From an uncultured beta proteobacterium (lineage in GTDB: Bacteria; Pseudomonadota; Gammaproteobacteria; Burkholderiales; SG8-41), in the NCBI GenBank assembly GCA_903905655.1, contig CAIVHG010000040.1, forward strand, positions 1 to 32,003: 32,003 bases of DNA. Reading direction: 5' to 3'. The notes under the pieces are model-generated. The model was not told where the DNA came from, did no database searches, and was given only the letters and a program-made list of their open reading frames with translations. Both the position numbers and the translations under genes were made by a program. Positions within the stretch are counted from its first letter, which is position 1; each line of letters starts with the position of its first letter. Positions 1 through 7,898 of this stretch are shown here, one piece after another.

Positions 1-107
1 GACCTCGGTCTGACCAATCTTGCCATCACGTCATGAGTGCCTGTGCAATCGGTGGAGGTTCTCCTTTCGAACTCGGTTCTCGTCGTATCGCTATGGGGCA
101 AGGTTTT

Positions 108-260
108 TCATGCCGCCGCCCTCACGTAACCCGCCTCGTAGGCCCGGTCATGAGCCAGAAGCGCCCAAATCGTGCGCACGTTCTTGTTCGCCAGTGCCAC
201 CGCTGCGACGTTCTTGTGGCGCCAGGCATTACCCGCGGCGCAACTCTGTCCTAAGAACGT
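108..260 (-). pseudogene. IS110-family transposase, 3' remnant
   Basis: Read on the minus strand, the segment ending at a TGA at 108-110 encodes the residues NVAAVALANKNVRTIWALLA followed by a short tail ending in RAAA. This is the characteristic C-terminal end of IS110/IS1111-type DEDD transposases. Only about the last 50 codons remain, because the upstream end runs straight into the stop of the TctC gene at 281. A one-base frame change near 231-235 is likely: VLRTELRRG is read in a neighbouring frame just before the conserved block, which reads as a plausible continuation. The gene is therefore both truncated and frameshifted. The 107 bases downstream may be the element's non-coding right end. 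The family call rests on recalled motif similarity only. Confidence 0.7.
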
Positions 261-280
261 GCGATCCGTTTGCTGCGCGT

Positions 281-1243
281 CTATTCGTCGCGGATGCCCG
301 CGTCCTTGATGACTTTGCCCATGGTCGCCATTTCGTTTTTAATCGCCGTCGCAAAATCCTGCGGTGTACCGCCGGCAACTTCAATGCCGCCGGCCAGCAA
401 TCGCTCTTTCACTGCAGGCTGAGCAAGCACGCGGGCCATCTCACGGTTGAGCCGGCTGACGATCGCAACGGGCGTCTTGGCGGGAGCGAGCACGCCGAAC
501 ACCGCCGCATTTTCGTAACCCGGCACGCCCGCTTCCGCTACCGTCGGCAGATCAGGAAATGCCGGCGATCGCGTCGGGCCGGTGACCGCCAATGCGCGCA
601 CGCGCCCGGCCTTGATCTGCGGCCCGATTGAACCCGAGGCCGCCATCAATATCTGCACCTCGCCGGCAATAGCCGCGTTGAGCGCGGGCCCGGCGCCCTT
701 GTAGCTGATGCGCACGATATTGATTCCGGCCATCGCCTTCATCTGCTCCATGGCCATCATCCCTGCCGCGCCCGAGCCATAGTTGAGCGTGCCCGGCTTG
801 GCTTTGGCCAGAGCGATCAACTCTTTCACGCTGGTCACCGGAACCGAGGGGTGCACCGCCAGCACCGAAGGCGAGCGCGCGATCAATATGACCGGCACGA
901 AACTCTTGACCGGATCGTAGCCTACGCTGTCGCGCATGAACGGCGCCAGCCACAAGGCATTGGTGTAATACAGCACCGTGTAGCCATCCGGTGATGCATG
1001 CACCACGATGTCCGCGGCCAGCGCGCCGCCGGCGCCGCCACGGTTCTCCACGATCACCGGCTGCCCTAAGAGCGGCGCCAGCCCCTGCGCCACCAGTCGC
1101 GCCCCGAGGTCGGTGCCGCCGCCGGCTTCAGAGGTGACAATGCGAACTGCCTTGTTCGGATAGCTTTGGGCGGATACCGCGCCCGCTCCCAGCATCATGA
1201 TGGCCAGCGAAATCGCGCTTACTGCAAAGCGTGCTTTAGACAT
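281..1243 (-). CDS. Bug/TctC-family periplasmic solute-binding protein (1)
   Basis: The 320-residue product is the usual length for extracytoplasmic solute receptors of the tripartite tricarboxylate transporter (Bug) family, which bind carboxylates in the periplasm. The N-terminus is a signal peptide: a Lys/Arg start, a hydrophobic run, then AVSAQ near residue 27. The mature part has the family pattern: YPNKAVRIV, a GGGTD loop, LLGQPVIVENRGGAGG and ASPDGYT. The ATG at 1243 is preferred because a GGAGG lies 6 bases upstream and the signal peptide begins there. An ATG at 1282 overlaps the upstream stop but would add 13 residues before the signal peptide. It is the last gene of the leftward unit. 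No TctA or TctB membrane subunits occur in the window, so it probably works with subunits encoded elsewhere. The ligand is unknown. Confidence 0.9.
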   Translation of the reverse strand: MSKARFAVSAISLAIMMLGAGAVSAQSYPNKAVRIVTSEAGGGTDLGARLVAQGLAPLLGQPVIVENRGGAGGALAADIVVHASPDGYTVLYYTNALWLAPFMRDSVGYDPVKSFVPVILIARSPSVLAVHPSVPVTSVKELIALAKAKPGTLNYGSGAAGMMAMEQMKAMAGINIVRISYKGAGPALNAAIAGEVQILMAASGSIGPQIKAGRVRALAVTGPTRSPAFPDLPTVAEAGVPGYENAAVFGVLAPAKTPVAIVSRLNREMARVLAQPAVKERLLAGGIEVAGGTPQDFATAIKNEMATMGKVIKDAGIRDE

Positions 1244-1278
1244 AGGTCCTCCGGATAGGCGAGCGATGGCGACGAAAC

Positions 1279-2250
1279 TCATTTCTTCTGCAGTACTTCT
1301 GGATTGTGCACGTTGACCGGCTTGCCGGATGCAAAACCCAGCAAGCCGTCGATGGCGCCGCTATAGAGCTTTTCGAGCACGCCCCACTCCACGTTGCCCA
1401 GATGTGGCGTGCACACTGCGTTTGGCAGCCCCAGCAAAGGGTGGGTGCCGCCGAGCACCGGCTCGGTTTCGTAGACGTCGACTGCAGCGTGGCCAGGGCA
1501 ACCGCGTTTGAGCGCCTCGACCAGCGCCCCGTCTGCAATCAGTTGAGCGCGGTCAGTGTTGACCAAGAGCGCCGTTGGTTTCATGCGAGCGAGATCCGCG
1601 GCGACTATGCTGCCGCGCGTATCCTTGGTGAGGGCGCCGTGCAAGCTGAGCACATCCGCGTCCGCGAACAGGGCATCGCGGTTCGTTGATTCACAACCCG
1701 CCTCGCGCGCCTTGGCATTGGGCTCCGGCCCCTCCCAGCAGATCACCTTCATGCCGAAAGCCTTGGCGACGCCGGCAACGATGGCGCCTGCATTGTCGAA
1801 GTCATAAAGGCCGAGCGTCTTGCCATTCAAACCGGTGCCCACCGTGGACTGCCAGGCCCCCTGCTTCAGCTGCGCGACTTCGTGCGGAATGTGGCGCAGC
1901 GCCGCCAGTATCAGAGCCCAGGTCAGCTCGGCGACCGCGCGCGTTGCGTCGGCGCCGGCGGTGGCCACGATGATGCCCTTCTCAGTGCACGCGGCCACGT
2001 CCAGATGAGTGGTGGTGCGGCCGGTCTGCGCGATCATCCTGAGCTTCGGCAACCGTTCGATGATGGCGCGCGGGAACTTCGAACGGCTCTGAGTCAGCAC
2101 CAGGGCGTCAGCGTCCTTCAGGCGGCCCGCCAGCACATCGAGGTCTTTTACGATGTCGTGAAAGATCACGACCTCGTGATCCTTGAGGCGCGCATAGCAA
2201 GTGCAGTTGCGGAACACGTCGGAATAATCGTCGATCACTGCAATCTTCAT
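1279..2250 (-). CDS. D-2-hydroxyacid dehydrogenase family protein with altered nucleotide-binding loop
   Basis: This 323-residue protein has the phosphoglycerate-dehydrogenase-like fold pattern: a flavodoxin-like catalytic domain at both ends (about residues 1-100 and 290-323) around a Rossmann domain. The catalytic triad of the family is visible: Arg234 in NTDR, Glu263 in DVYETEP and His283 in TPHLG. Family members interconvert 2-oxoacids and D-2-hydroxyacids with NAD(P)H. The Gly-rich loop, expected as GxGxxG after the first strand, reads DFDNAG at residues 150-155, with Asp in place of the first two glycines. Both Asp codons are GAC, one G-to-A step from Gly. Dinucleotide binding may be weakened, or the protein may be decaying. 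It lies between the flavoprotein gene and a TctC gene on the same strand, so a role in the same carboxylate pathway is likely. The substrate cannot be told. Confidence 0.87.
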   Translation of the reverse strand: MKIAVIDDYSDVFRNCTCYARLKDHEVVIFHDIVKDLDVLAGRLKDADALVLTQSRSKFPRAIIERLPKLRMIAQTGRTTTHLDVAACTEKGIIVATAGADATRAVAELTWALILAALRHIPHEVAQLKQGAWQSTVGTGLNGKTLGLYDFDNAGAIVAGVAKAFGMKVICWEGPEPNAKAREAGCESTNRDALFADADVLSLHGALTKDTRGSIVAADLARMKPTALLVNTDRAQLIADGALVEALKRGCPGHAAVDVYETEPVLGGTHPLLGLPNAVCTPHLGNVEWGVLEKLYSGAIDGLLGFASGKPVNVHNPEVLQKK

Positions 2251-2309
2251 TCTGCAATCCTTAAGTGTAAGTTCTTATGAGCACGCAATCCGTAGCCGGT
2301 CAGCCCGGC

Positions 2310-4241
2310 TCAAATTGAGCGCGCCGCGCGGTAGCCTTCAGCGAACGCATGCGAAAGCCGGCGCGGCATGTAGGCGTCGCCGATCAGCTTCACGTCCTTG
2401 ACGCCTGCCGCACGCAGCTCATGGGCAAGCCGGTCGTTGGCGCGCTGCGCGCCCACCCACACGATGTTGCCCGCACCTTTCACCCGCAGCTCGCGCTTGC
2501 GGTTCAGATAATGGCGCAGCACCACGTCGCCGCCATCTGAACGCTCCACGTACATGTGCGTAAGAAACTCGACACCCAACTCGTCCATCACGCGCAGCGC
2601 GCTGATGCGCGACACCTCGGCGAGCTCCCGCAGCGGCTCGTGAAAGCGCGTCGCGTAGACGACCTTGCAGCCGCGGCGCGCCAGCTGCTCGGTGACGCAG
2701 GAGGCCCAGTAATACCCGTCCTCGTCCATCACCACCACCGTTGCGCCTTTTTCCAGCTTGCTGTAGACCACCACCGGCACCGAGCCGTCGCCCGCGATCT
2801 TGGGTGCGTAGATCTCAGAGCCGGCGGCGACGATCACCGCGTCGGGTTTTTCCCTGAGCACCGACTCGAGCGTGGCTGGCGTGTTGGTCCGTACTTCGAT
2901 GTCCGCTTTGGCGACGCGGCGCAGCAGGTAGTCAAGCGCGTAACCCGATTCGTGAAACTCTTGATAGTGGTGCGCGAAGTTGAGCTTGCCGCCGGGCTTC
3001 GCACCCCTCTCCAGCAGCACCACCTGGTGCCCGCATTGCGCCGCGGTGCAGGCCGCTTCCATCCCGGCAGGTCCCGCGCCGACGATGACGACGCGCTTGG
3101 GCGCAGCCGCTTTGGTGATCGGCGGATCGAGCTCATTGCCCACAGTAGGATTGAGCTCGCAGGAAAGCGCCCGGGTCCCACCGCCGCTCCAGCAGTAGCT
3201 GGTGGAGATGCAGCGGCAGATATCCGCGCTGCGCCCCTCCAGCGCCTTCTGCGGCCACTCGGGATCCGCGATCAGCGGCCGGCACAGCCCGACGATATCG
3301 GCCTTGCCTGCTGCGATGATCCCTTCCGCCTGCTCAGGCGTCGAGATGCGCGCACTGACGATCACCGGCAGTCCGCCCGCATAGGGCTTGACCTGCGACT
3401 GCAGGTCGACATAGGTCATCGGCGGAAAGTGGCTGTCCGGCAGATGCGCATCGATGGAATCGAAGTTGCCCTGCGCCAGCGACAGGTAGTCGATCATACC
3501 GAGCCTGGCGAGGTGCGCCACGCCTTGTTTGCTCTGCTCGACGGTGATGCCCTCGGGCGAAAACTCCTCGATGCCCATGCGGTAGCCGACGATGAAATCG
3601 GGGCCGACCTGGTCGCGCACCGTCGCGATGATCTCGCTCACGAAGCGCAGCCGGTTTTCCAGGCTGCCGCCGTATTCGTCGTCGCGCTGATTGGAGAAGG
3701 CCGAAAAGAATTCCTGGATGAGGTGTCCCTGCGCGCCGTGGATCTCCACGCCATCGCAGCCCGCCTCTTTCGCGTTCAGCGCCGACTTGCCGAAGCCGGC
3801 GACGACGTCCGCGATCTCCTGCTTGCTCATCTGGTGCGGAATGCCGCCGCTGTGCGGGCAGGCAATCGCCGACGGCCCCGCCATCGTGGGCAGCACCTGG
3901 CTGTGGTGCTGGCGGCCGCCGTGATTCAACTGCACGACGAACAACGCGCCTTCCTCCTTGATAGCAGCGGCCATGCGCGCGACCACCGGCACGGTCTCCT
4001 TGCGGTAGAGCAGGATCGCGCTCGCATTGTGGCCCGCGTTGCTGGGATGAACGCGCATCGTCTCCGAAACGATGATGCCGGTGCCGCCGCGCGCAACGCG
4101 GCGGTGATAGGCGATGGTGCGCTCGCTCGGGGCCCCGTTCTGTCCGGTGCCGGTCGTCGTCGCGAGTTGCATGATGCGGTTGCGCGATTGCTTCGCGCCG
4201 ATGCGGATTGGCTGAAACAGGTGCGGGAACTGCTGGCTCAT
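2310..4241 (-). CDS. Old Yellow Enzyme / 2,4-dienoyl-CoA reductase-like FMN-FeS-FAD oxidoreductase
   Basis: The 643-residue product has the layout of 2,4-dienoyl-CoA reductase (FadH), 2-enoate reductase and trimethylamine dehydrogenase. An FMN-binding TIM barrel (about 1-335, with the RxDxYGGSLENRxRF signature near 186-200) is followed by an Fe-S cysteine cluster and a C-terminal FAD/NAD(P) part starting with VVIVGAGPAGME near 384. Such enzymes usually reduce activated C=C bonds or demethylate amines. Two features are unusual. The cysteine block has Cys342, Cys344, Cys350 and Cys361, with Thr347 where the second ligand is expected. The barrel motif usually written HGAHGYL reads HGAQGHL. An AAGG sequence precedes the ATG. 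In this operon, reduction of an unsaturated carboxylate or its thioester is an attractive but unproven role. Confidence 0.88.
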   Translation of the reverse strand: MSQQFPHLFQPIRIGAKQSRNRIMQLATTTGTGQNGAPSERTIAYHRRVARGGTGIIVSETMRVHPSNAGHNASAILLYRKETVPVVARMAAAIKEEGALFVVQLNHGGRQHHSQVLPTMAGPSAIACPHSGGIPHQMSKQEIADVVAGFGKSALNAKEAGCDGVEIHGAQGHLIQEFFSAFSNQRDDEYGGSLENRLRFVSEIIATVRDQVGPDFIVGYRMGIEEFSPEGITVEQSKQGVAHLARLGMIDYLSLAQGNFDSIDAHLPDSHFPPMTYVDLQSQVKPYAGGLPVIVSARISTPEQAEGIIAAGKADIVGLCRPLIADPEWPQKALEGRSADICRCISTSYCWSGGGTRALSCELNPTVGNELDPPITKAAAPKRVVIVGAGPAGMEAACTAAQCGHQVVLLERGAKPGGKLNFAHHYQEFHESGYALDYLLRRVAKADIEVRTNTPATLESVLREKPDAVIVAAGSEIYAPKIAGDGSVPVVVYSKLEKGATVVVMDEDGYYWASCVTEQLARRGCKVVYATRFHEPLRELAEVSRISALRVMDELGVEFLTHMYVERSDGGDVVLRHYLNRKRELRVKGAGNIVWVGAQRANDRLAHELRAAGVKDVKLIGDAYMPRRLSHAFAEGYRAARSI

Positions 4242-4332
4242 CGTTATACCTTAATCGTGCATCTCAGATATCAGATTCGGAAACGCGATCTTTCAACGCC
4301 GCATGCAGAGGATGCCCGCCCCCGCCCAGTGA

Positions 4333-4860
4333 TCAGGCCGGGCCGCGCACCTGCATGCCGTTGTGCACGCAAGCGAGCATGGAGTAGTAGCCGATGGTGC
4401 CGATCAGCTCACACACGCCGCGCTCGCCCAGGCGCTTGCGTGCCGCATCGAAGGCGGCATCGCTAAGCCGGTGCTCGCGGATGAGCTCGCGCGCGCAGCG
4501 GATCAGCAGCGCATGCTCTTCGCTCACGCCGTCGAGTGCAGCCTTCTTGCAGATGGCGTCGATGGTCGACTTCGCGATCCCCATGCCGGTGGTGATGAGC
4601 GCGTGGTTGTCGGCCTCATAGGGATTGTCGCACTCGGCGGACGCGGTCAGCGCCAGCAGCTCGTACACCTCCTGTGGCAGCGACGACCCGAAACGGATGT
4701 AGGTGCCGAGGTGGGCGATCGCCGCCACGTACTCCGGGGCGTTCATGTACGGCGCGTAGCCGTTGCTGACTTTCTTGCGGGTCTCGATCAAGTAATCGTG
4801 GACCCAGCGCTTGTCCTCAGGCAGCTGGTCGCGTTCGAATATTTCAGGCAGCCGTGGCAA
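4333..4860 (-). CDS. Carboxymuconolactone decarboxylase (CMD)-family protein
   Basis: The 175-residue protein has the all-helical CMD/AhpD-like pattern. A helix carries ALTASAECDNPYEADNHA (residues 70-87), matching the family's Glu-x-x-x-His active-site region, and is followed by the TTGMG turn. The AhpD-type CxxC redox pair is absent, so peroxidase-reductase function is unlikely; decarboxylase or hydrolase-like chemistry on a carboxylate is more plausible. The start is a TTG at 4860, chosen because AAGGAG lies 6 bases upstream and no ATG occurs before residue 39. It is 51 bases downstream of a TctC gene and 91 bases upstream of the flavoprotein gene in the same orientation. The substrate is unknown. 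Confidence 0.8.
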   Translation of the reverse strand: MPRLPEIFERDQLPEDKRWVHDYLIETRKKVSNGYAPYMNAPEYVAAIAHLGTYIRFGSSLPQEVYELLALTASAECDNPYEADNHALITTGMGIAKSTIDAICKKAALDGVSEEHALLIRCARELIREHRLSDAAFDAARKRLGERGVCELIGTIGYYSMLACVHNGMQVRGPA

Positions 4861-4911
4861 TTCTCTCTCCTTAAGCCTTCGTTGCAGGGCACTCGCAATA
4901 AACCGTGGATG

Positions 4912-5868
4912 CTATTCGCCGTGGATGCCGCGCTCCTTGATGATCTTGCCCCACTTGGCCATGTCGGCCTTCACGATCACACCGAGTTCCTCTGGCGTGC
5001 TGGGCACGACTTCGGCACCGGAGTTGAAGTATCTCTCCTTGGTCTCCGCGCTGCGCATCCATTTCCCCAATTCCCCGTTGAGCTTCATGACCAGGGAGCG
5101 CGGCAGCCCTTTCGGGCCGAACACCGCGTTCATCGCTCCGTATTCATAGCCGGGCACGCCCTGCTCCGCAACGGTGGGCATGCCAGGGGCGAGCGGCGTG
5201 CGCTTGGCGGTCGATACCCCCAGCGCCTTGAATTTACCCGACTGCACGAGGGGTATCGCCGTAAAGCCCACCGCGAAGATCATCTGGATCTGGCCGCTCA
5301 TGACGTCGGTATACGCCGGACCGTTGGCCTTGTAGGCTACCGGCACGACGTTGATCCCGGCCATCGAGAGAAACAGTTCCGCCGCCATGTGCACCGCGCC
5401 GCCGATCCCGGCATGCGCATAGTTGAGCTTGCCGGGGCTGGCCTTGGCCATCCCGACCAGTTCCTGGACCGACTTCACCGGCAGCGAGGGCGGCACGCAC
5501 AGGATATTGGGCGCGGTCGATACCATCGTGATGGGCGCAAAGTCCTTGAGCGGATCAAAGGACACGCTTTCGCGCAACAGCGGCAGCAGCCAGATATTGC
5601 TGCTGTAGGCCATCAGGGTGTAGCCGTCTGGCGCAGCCTTGGCGAGCATCTCCCCCGCCATGATGCCGCCGCCACCGCCGCGATTGTCGACGATGACCTG
5701 CTGGCCCAGCGCATTGGTCAGCGCTTGCGCGACCGCACGCGCGTTGTAATCGACGCCGCCGCCCACCGCCCCGGTGATGACGCGTATCGGCTTGTTCGGA
5801 TAATTTTGAGCGGATGCCAGGCCAGCACTGGCAACCGCCATCAACAGAAACAGACGAATTGCAAACAT
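4912..5868 (-). CDS. Bug/TctC-family periplasmic solute-binding protein (2)
   Basis: The 318-residue protein starts with a signal peptide (hydrophobic stretch from residue 4, cleavage probably after GLASA). The Bug-family landmarks follow: QNYPNKPIRVI, a GGGVD loop, ALGQQVIVDNRGGGGG and APDGYTLM. The start ATG at 5868 has a very good ribosome site, AAGGAGGA, 5 bases upstream. It sits directly after a second TctC gene on the same strand. The two are clearly paralogous but diverged, so they may bind different ligands or different forms of one ligand. It should be exported and capture a carboxylate for a TctAB or related permease that is not in the window. Confidence 0.9.
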   Translation of the reverse strand: MFAIRLFLLMAVASAGLASAQNYPNKPIRVITGAVGGGVDYNARAVAQALTNALGQQVIVDNRGGGGGIMAGEMLAKAAPDGYTLMAYSSNIWLLPLLRESVSFDPLKDFAPITMVSTAPNILCVPPSLPVKSVQELVGMAKASPGKLNYAHAGIGGAVHMAAELFLSMAGINVVPVAYKANGPAYTDVMSGQIQMIFAVGFTAIPLVQSGKFKALGVSTAKRTPLAPGMPTVAEQGVPGYEYGAMNAVFGPKGLPRSLVMKLNGELGKWMRSAETKERYFNSGAEVVPSTPEELGVIVKADMAKWGKIIKERGIHGE

Positions 5869-5966
5869 GTATCCTCCTTCAGATAAAAAAGCTGCGTGAA
5901 GCTACGCGCCAGATCTTTCATTACGCAACACGGCAGCGGTGCCACTCTCGATCCTTAAACGCGGTT

Positions 5967-6938
5967 TCATTCATCGCGAATGCCCGCAGCCTTGATCACT
6001 TTGCCGAGCTTGTCCATGTCGGATTTCATCGCGGCCGCGAGCTCTTCCGGCGAACTTGCGACGATCTGCAGGCCGGCGTTGAAGAACTGGTCCCTCACCT
6101 CCTGCTGGTTCAGGATGCGCACGATTTCCTGGTTGAGACGGGTAATGATAGCCGGCGGCGTCTTGGCGGGCGCGAACATGGCGTTGGTCGAAGAGGATTC
6201 ATATCCCGGCAGCCCGCTTTCCGCGACCGTGGGTATCCCGGGTGCAAGCGGCGACCGCTTGGCGCTGGTCACTGCCAGGAAGCGCAGCTTTCCGGACTTG
6301 GTAAACGTCGACATCGAAGTAACCGTACCGAACGTAAGATGCACTTCACCAGCGACCAGGGCCGGGATCATCAATGGATTGCCGCGAAAAGCGATATTCA
6401 CGATATTGGTGCCCGACATGTACTTGAACAATTCCGCTGCGATCTGCGATGAAGTGCCGGATCCTATCGAGCCGTAATTGAGCTGCCCCGGCCGGGCTTT
6501 GGCGAAAGCGATCAGTTCCTTGACCGATTTCACGGGCACCGAAGGATGCACTACCAGCGCGCTGGGCGAGCTGTTGGTCAACGATACCGGCGCGAGATCG
6601 CGCACCGGATCGAAGGGCATCTGGTCGCGCATGAAGGGCAACAGAAAGATCCCGGTGCCGTAGAACAGCAGCGTATAGCCGTCCGCCGGCGCTTTGGCAA
6701 CTGCATCACCCGCAACGATCCCGCTGCCGGGCCGGTTTTCCACTACTACTTGCTGACCAAGGACCGTCGAGAGCTTTGACGCGATCAGACGCGCTGCAAA
6801 ATCCACACCGGTCCCGGTCGAGGCGGTGTTGACGCGAATCGGCCTGCTCGGATAATCCTGAGCGCAGGCCGCGCCCGCGGCGGCCATGAGTACAGTAGCA
6901 AGCAGCGTTCGTGAGTAGCGACGTGGTGTCATCAGCAT
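5967..6938 (-). CDS. Bug/TctC-family periplasmic solute-binding protein (3)
   Basis: The 323-residue protein has a twin-Arg-containing but otherwise ordinary signal peptide (MLMTPRRYS, then a hydrophobic run ending GAACAQ). The mature part follows the Bug pattern: DYPSRPIRVNTA, VLGQQVVVENRPGSG and APADGYTLLF. The ATG at 6938 is chosen because GGAGGG lies 4 bases upstream; a second ATG at 6932 would be almost as well placed. A longer reading from a TTG at 6950 would include the ribosome site and is rejected. It is the first of the binding proteins downstream of the lyase gene, which suggests coordinated uptake and cleavage of the same acid. Confidence 0.9.
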   Translation of the reverse strand: MLMTPRRYSRTLLATVLMAAAGAACAQDYPSRPIRVNTASTGTGVDFAARLIASKLSTVLGQQVVVENRPGSGIVAGDAVAKAPADGYTLLFYGTGIFLLPFMRDQMPFDPVRDLAPVSLTNSSPSALVVHPSVPVKSVKELIAFAKARPGQLNYGSIGSGTSSQIAAELFKYMSGTNIVNIAFRGNPLMIPALVAGEVHLTFGTVTSMSTFTKSGKLRFLAVTSAKRSPLAPGIPTVAESGLPGYESSSTNAMFAPAKTPPAIITRLNQEIVRILNQQEVRDQFFNAGLQIVASSPEELAAAMKSDMDKLGKVIKAAGIRDE

Positions 6939-7008
6939 GGTTCCCTCCAATTGATTGGACGTAGCAGCAGGTAGGACCGTCAGCGTAGCTCAGCAGCAGT
7001 TACAGAAG

Positions 7009-7863
7009 TTATTTGATAGTTTCCTTGATTTCGTCCCAGCTCTTTGAGCCACAGCATGCCCATAGCTCGTGGATCGTCAGCTCCTTGAATGGAACGGGTG
7101 CAGTCTGCGTTTCGCGCGCCTGTTTCAGGATGTGCTCGCAGGCGCCGATCACCTGCGTTATCAGCATCCCCGGAAGAATCGCGATGCGGTAGCCCGCGTC
7201 CGCAACCTGTTTCAGCGTGGGCGGCGCGCTCTTGCCAAAGCGCCCGACGTTTAGCAGACAGGGGCCATGGATCAGCTTCGGGATCTGCTCCATTTCCTCC
7301 TGCGTGTGATGCGCCTCGAGGAACGCCACATCGGCGCCCACGTCGAGCGCGGCGTTCATGCGATCGACGGCCTCCTTGAAGCCGCCGCCGCCGCGTGCAT
7401 CGGTGCGCGCCACGATGATCGTGTCCGGGTTGCGCCGTGCCCTGACTGCGGCGCTGATCTTTCTGACGAATTCATTGAGGGGAATGATCGTTATTCCTTC
7501 CAGATGGCCGCAGCGCTTCGGAAAGCCCTGATCCTCGAGCTGGATCGCCGCCACGCCGCGCATCTCGTACTCACGGATGGTGCGCGTGACGTTGAGCTCG
7601 TTGCCGAACCCGGTGTCCGCATCCGCGATCAGCGGAATGTTGATGGCATTCGCGATGCGCCCGGCGTTGTCCACCATCTCCGTCATCGTAGTAAGCCCGT
7701 AATCTGGGAACCCAAGCATGCCTGCGGTGCCGCCACCGGTCATGTAGGCAGCAGCGTATCCCGTTCCCTCGATCAGCCGCGCAGTAATGCAATCGTAGGC
7801 GCCCGGCGCCACGATCAGCGGTCCGCTTTTGATTGCTGCCCTTAGTTTAGCCGCCTGGCTCAT
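7009..7863 (-). CDS. Isocitrate lyase / PEP mutase family C-C lyase
   Basis: The 284-residue protein matches the small members of the isocitrate lyase/phosphoenolpyruvate mutase superfamily (methylisocitrate lyase, dimethylmalate lyase, oxaloacetate decarboxylase). Visible motifs are DADTGFGN (residues 81-88, Mg-binding Asp81 and Asp83), EDQGFPKRCGH (110-120, with the catalytic-loop Cys118) and ARTDARG (152-158). The KRCGH loop points to a true C-C lyase rather than a PEP mutase. The ATG at 7863 has GGAGG about 9 bases upstream. The gene is 35 bases downstream of the PrpD-like gene, in the order hydro-lyase, PrpD, lyase. This recalls the methylcitrate cycle and the dimethylmalate branch of nicotinate fermentation. 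The expected products would be pyruvate, or glyoxylate/oxaloacetate, plus a second acid. The exact substrate is not deducible. Confidence 0.9.
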   Translation of the reverse strand: MSQAAKLRAAIKSGPLIVAPGAYDCITARLIEGTGYAAAYMTGGGTAGMLGFPDYGLTTMTEMVDNAGRIANAINIPLIADADTGFGNELNVTRTIREYEMRGVAAIQLEDQGFPKRCGHLEGITIIPLNEFVRKISAAVRARRNPDTIIVARTDARGGGGFKEAVDRMNAALDVGADVAFLEAHHTQEEMEQIPKLIHGPCLLNVGRFGKSAPPTLKQVADAGYRIAILPGMLITQVIGACEHILKQARETQTAPVPFKELTIHELWACCGSKSWDEIKETIK

Positions 7864-7898
7864 GCTGTCACTCCTCCCGTGTATTTAGACTGGCGCCA

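Noticed and set aside
20-631. 203-residue plus-strand open frame at the left edge
   Set aside because: It runs antisense through the TctC gene and the transposase remnant, is Arg-rich and resembles no protein; a high-GC shadow frame.
2556-4466. 636-residue plus-strand open frame
   Set aside because: It is antisense to the OYE-like gene over almost its whole length; the minus-strand frame has clear domain motifs and a ribosome site.
4363-5886. 507-residue plus-strand open frame
   Set aside because: Antisense to the CMD and second TctC genes, which carry recognisable motifs and a strong ribosome site.
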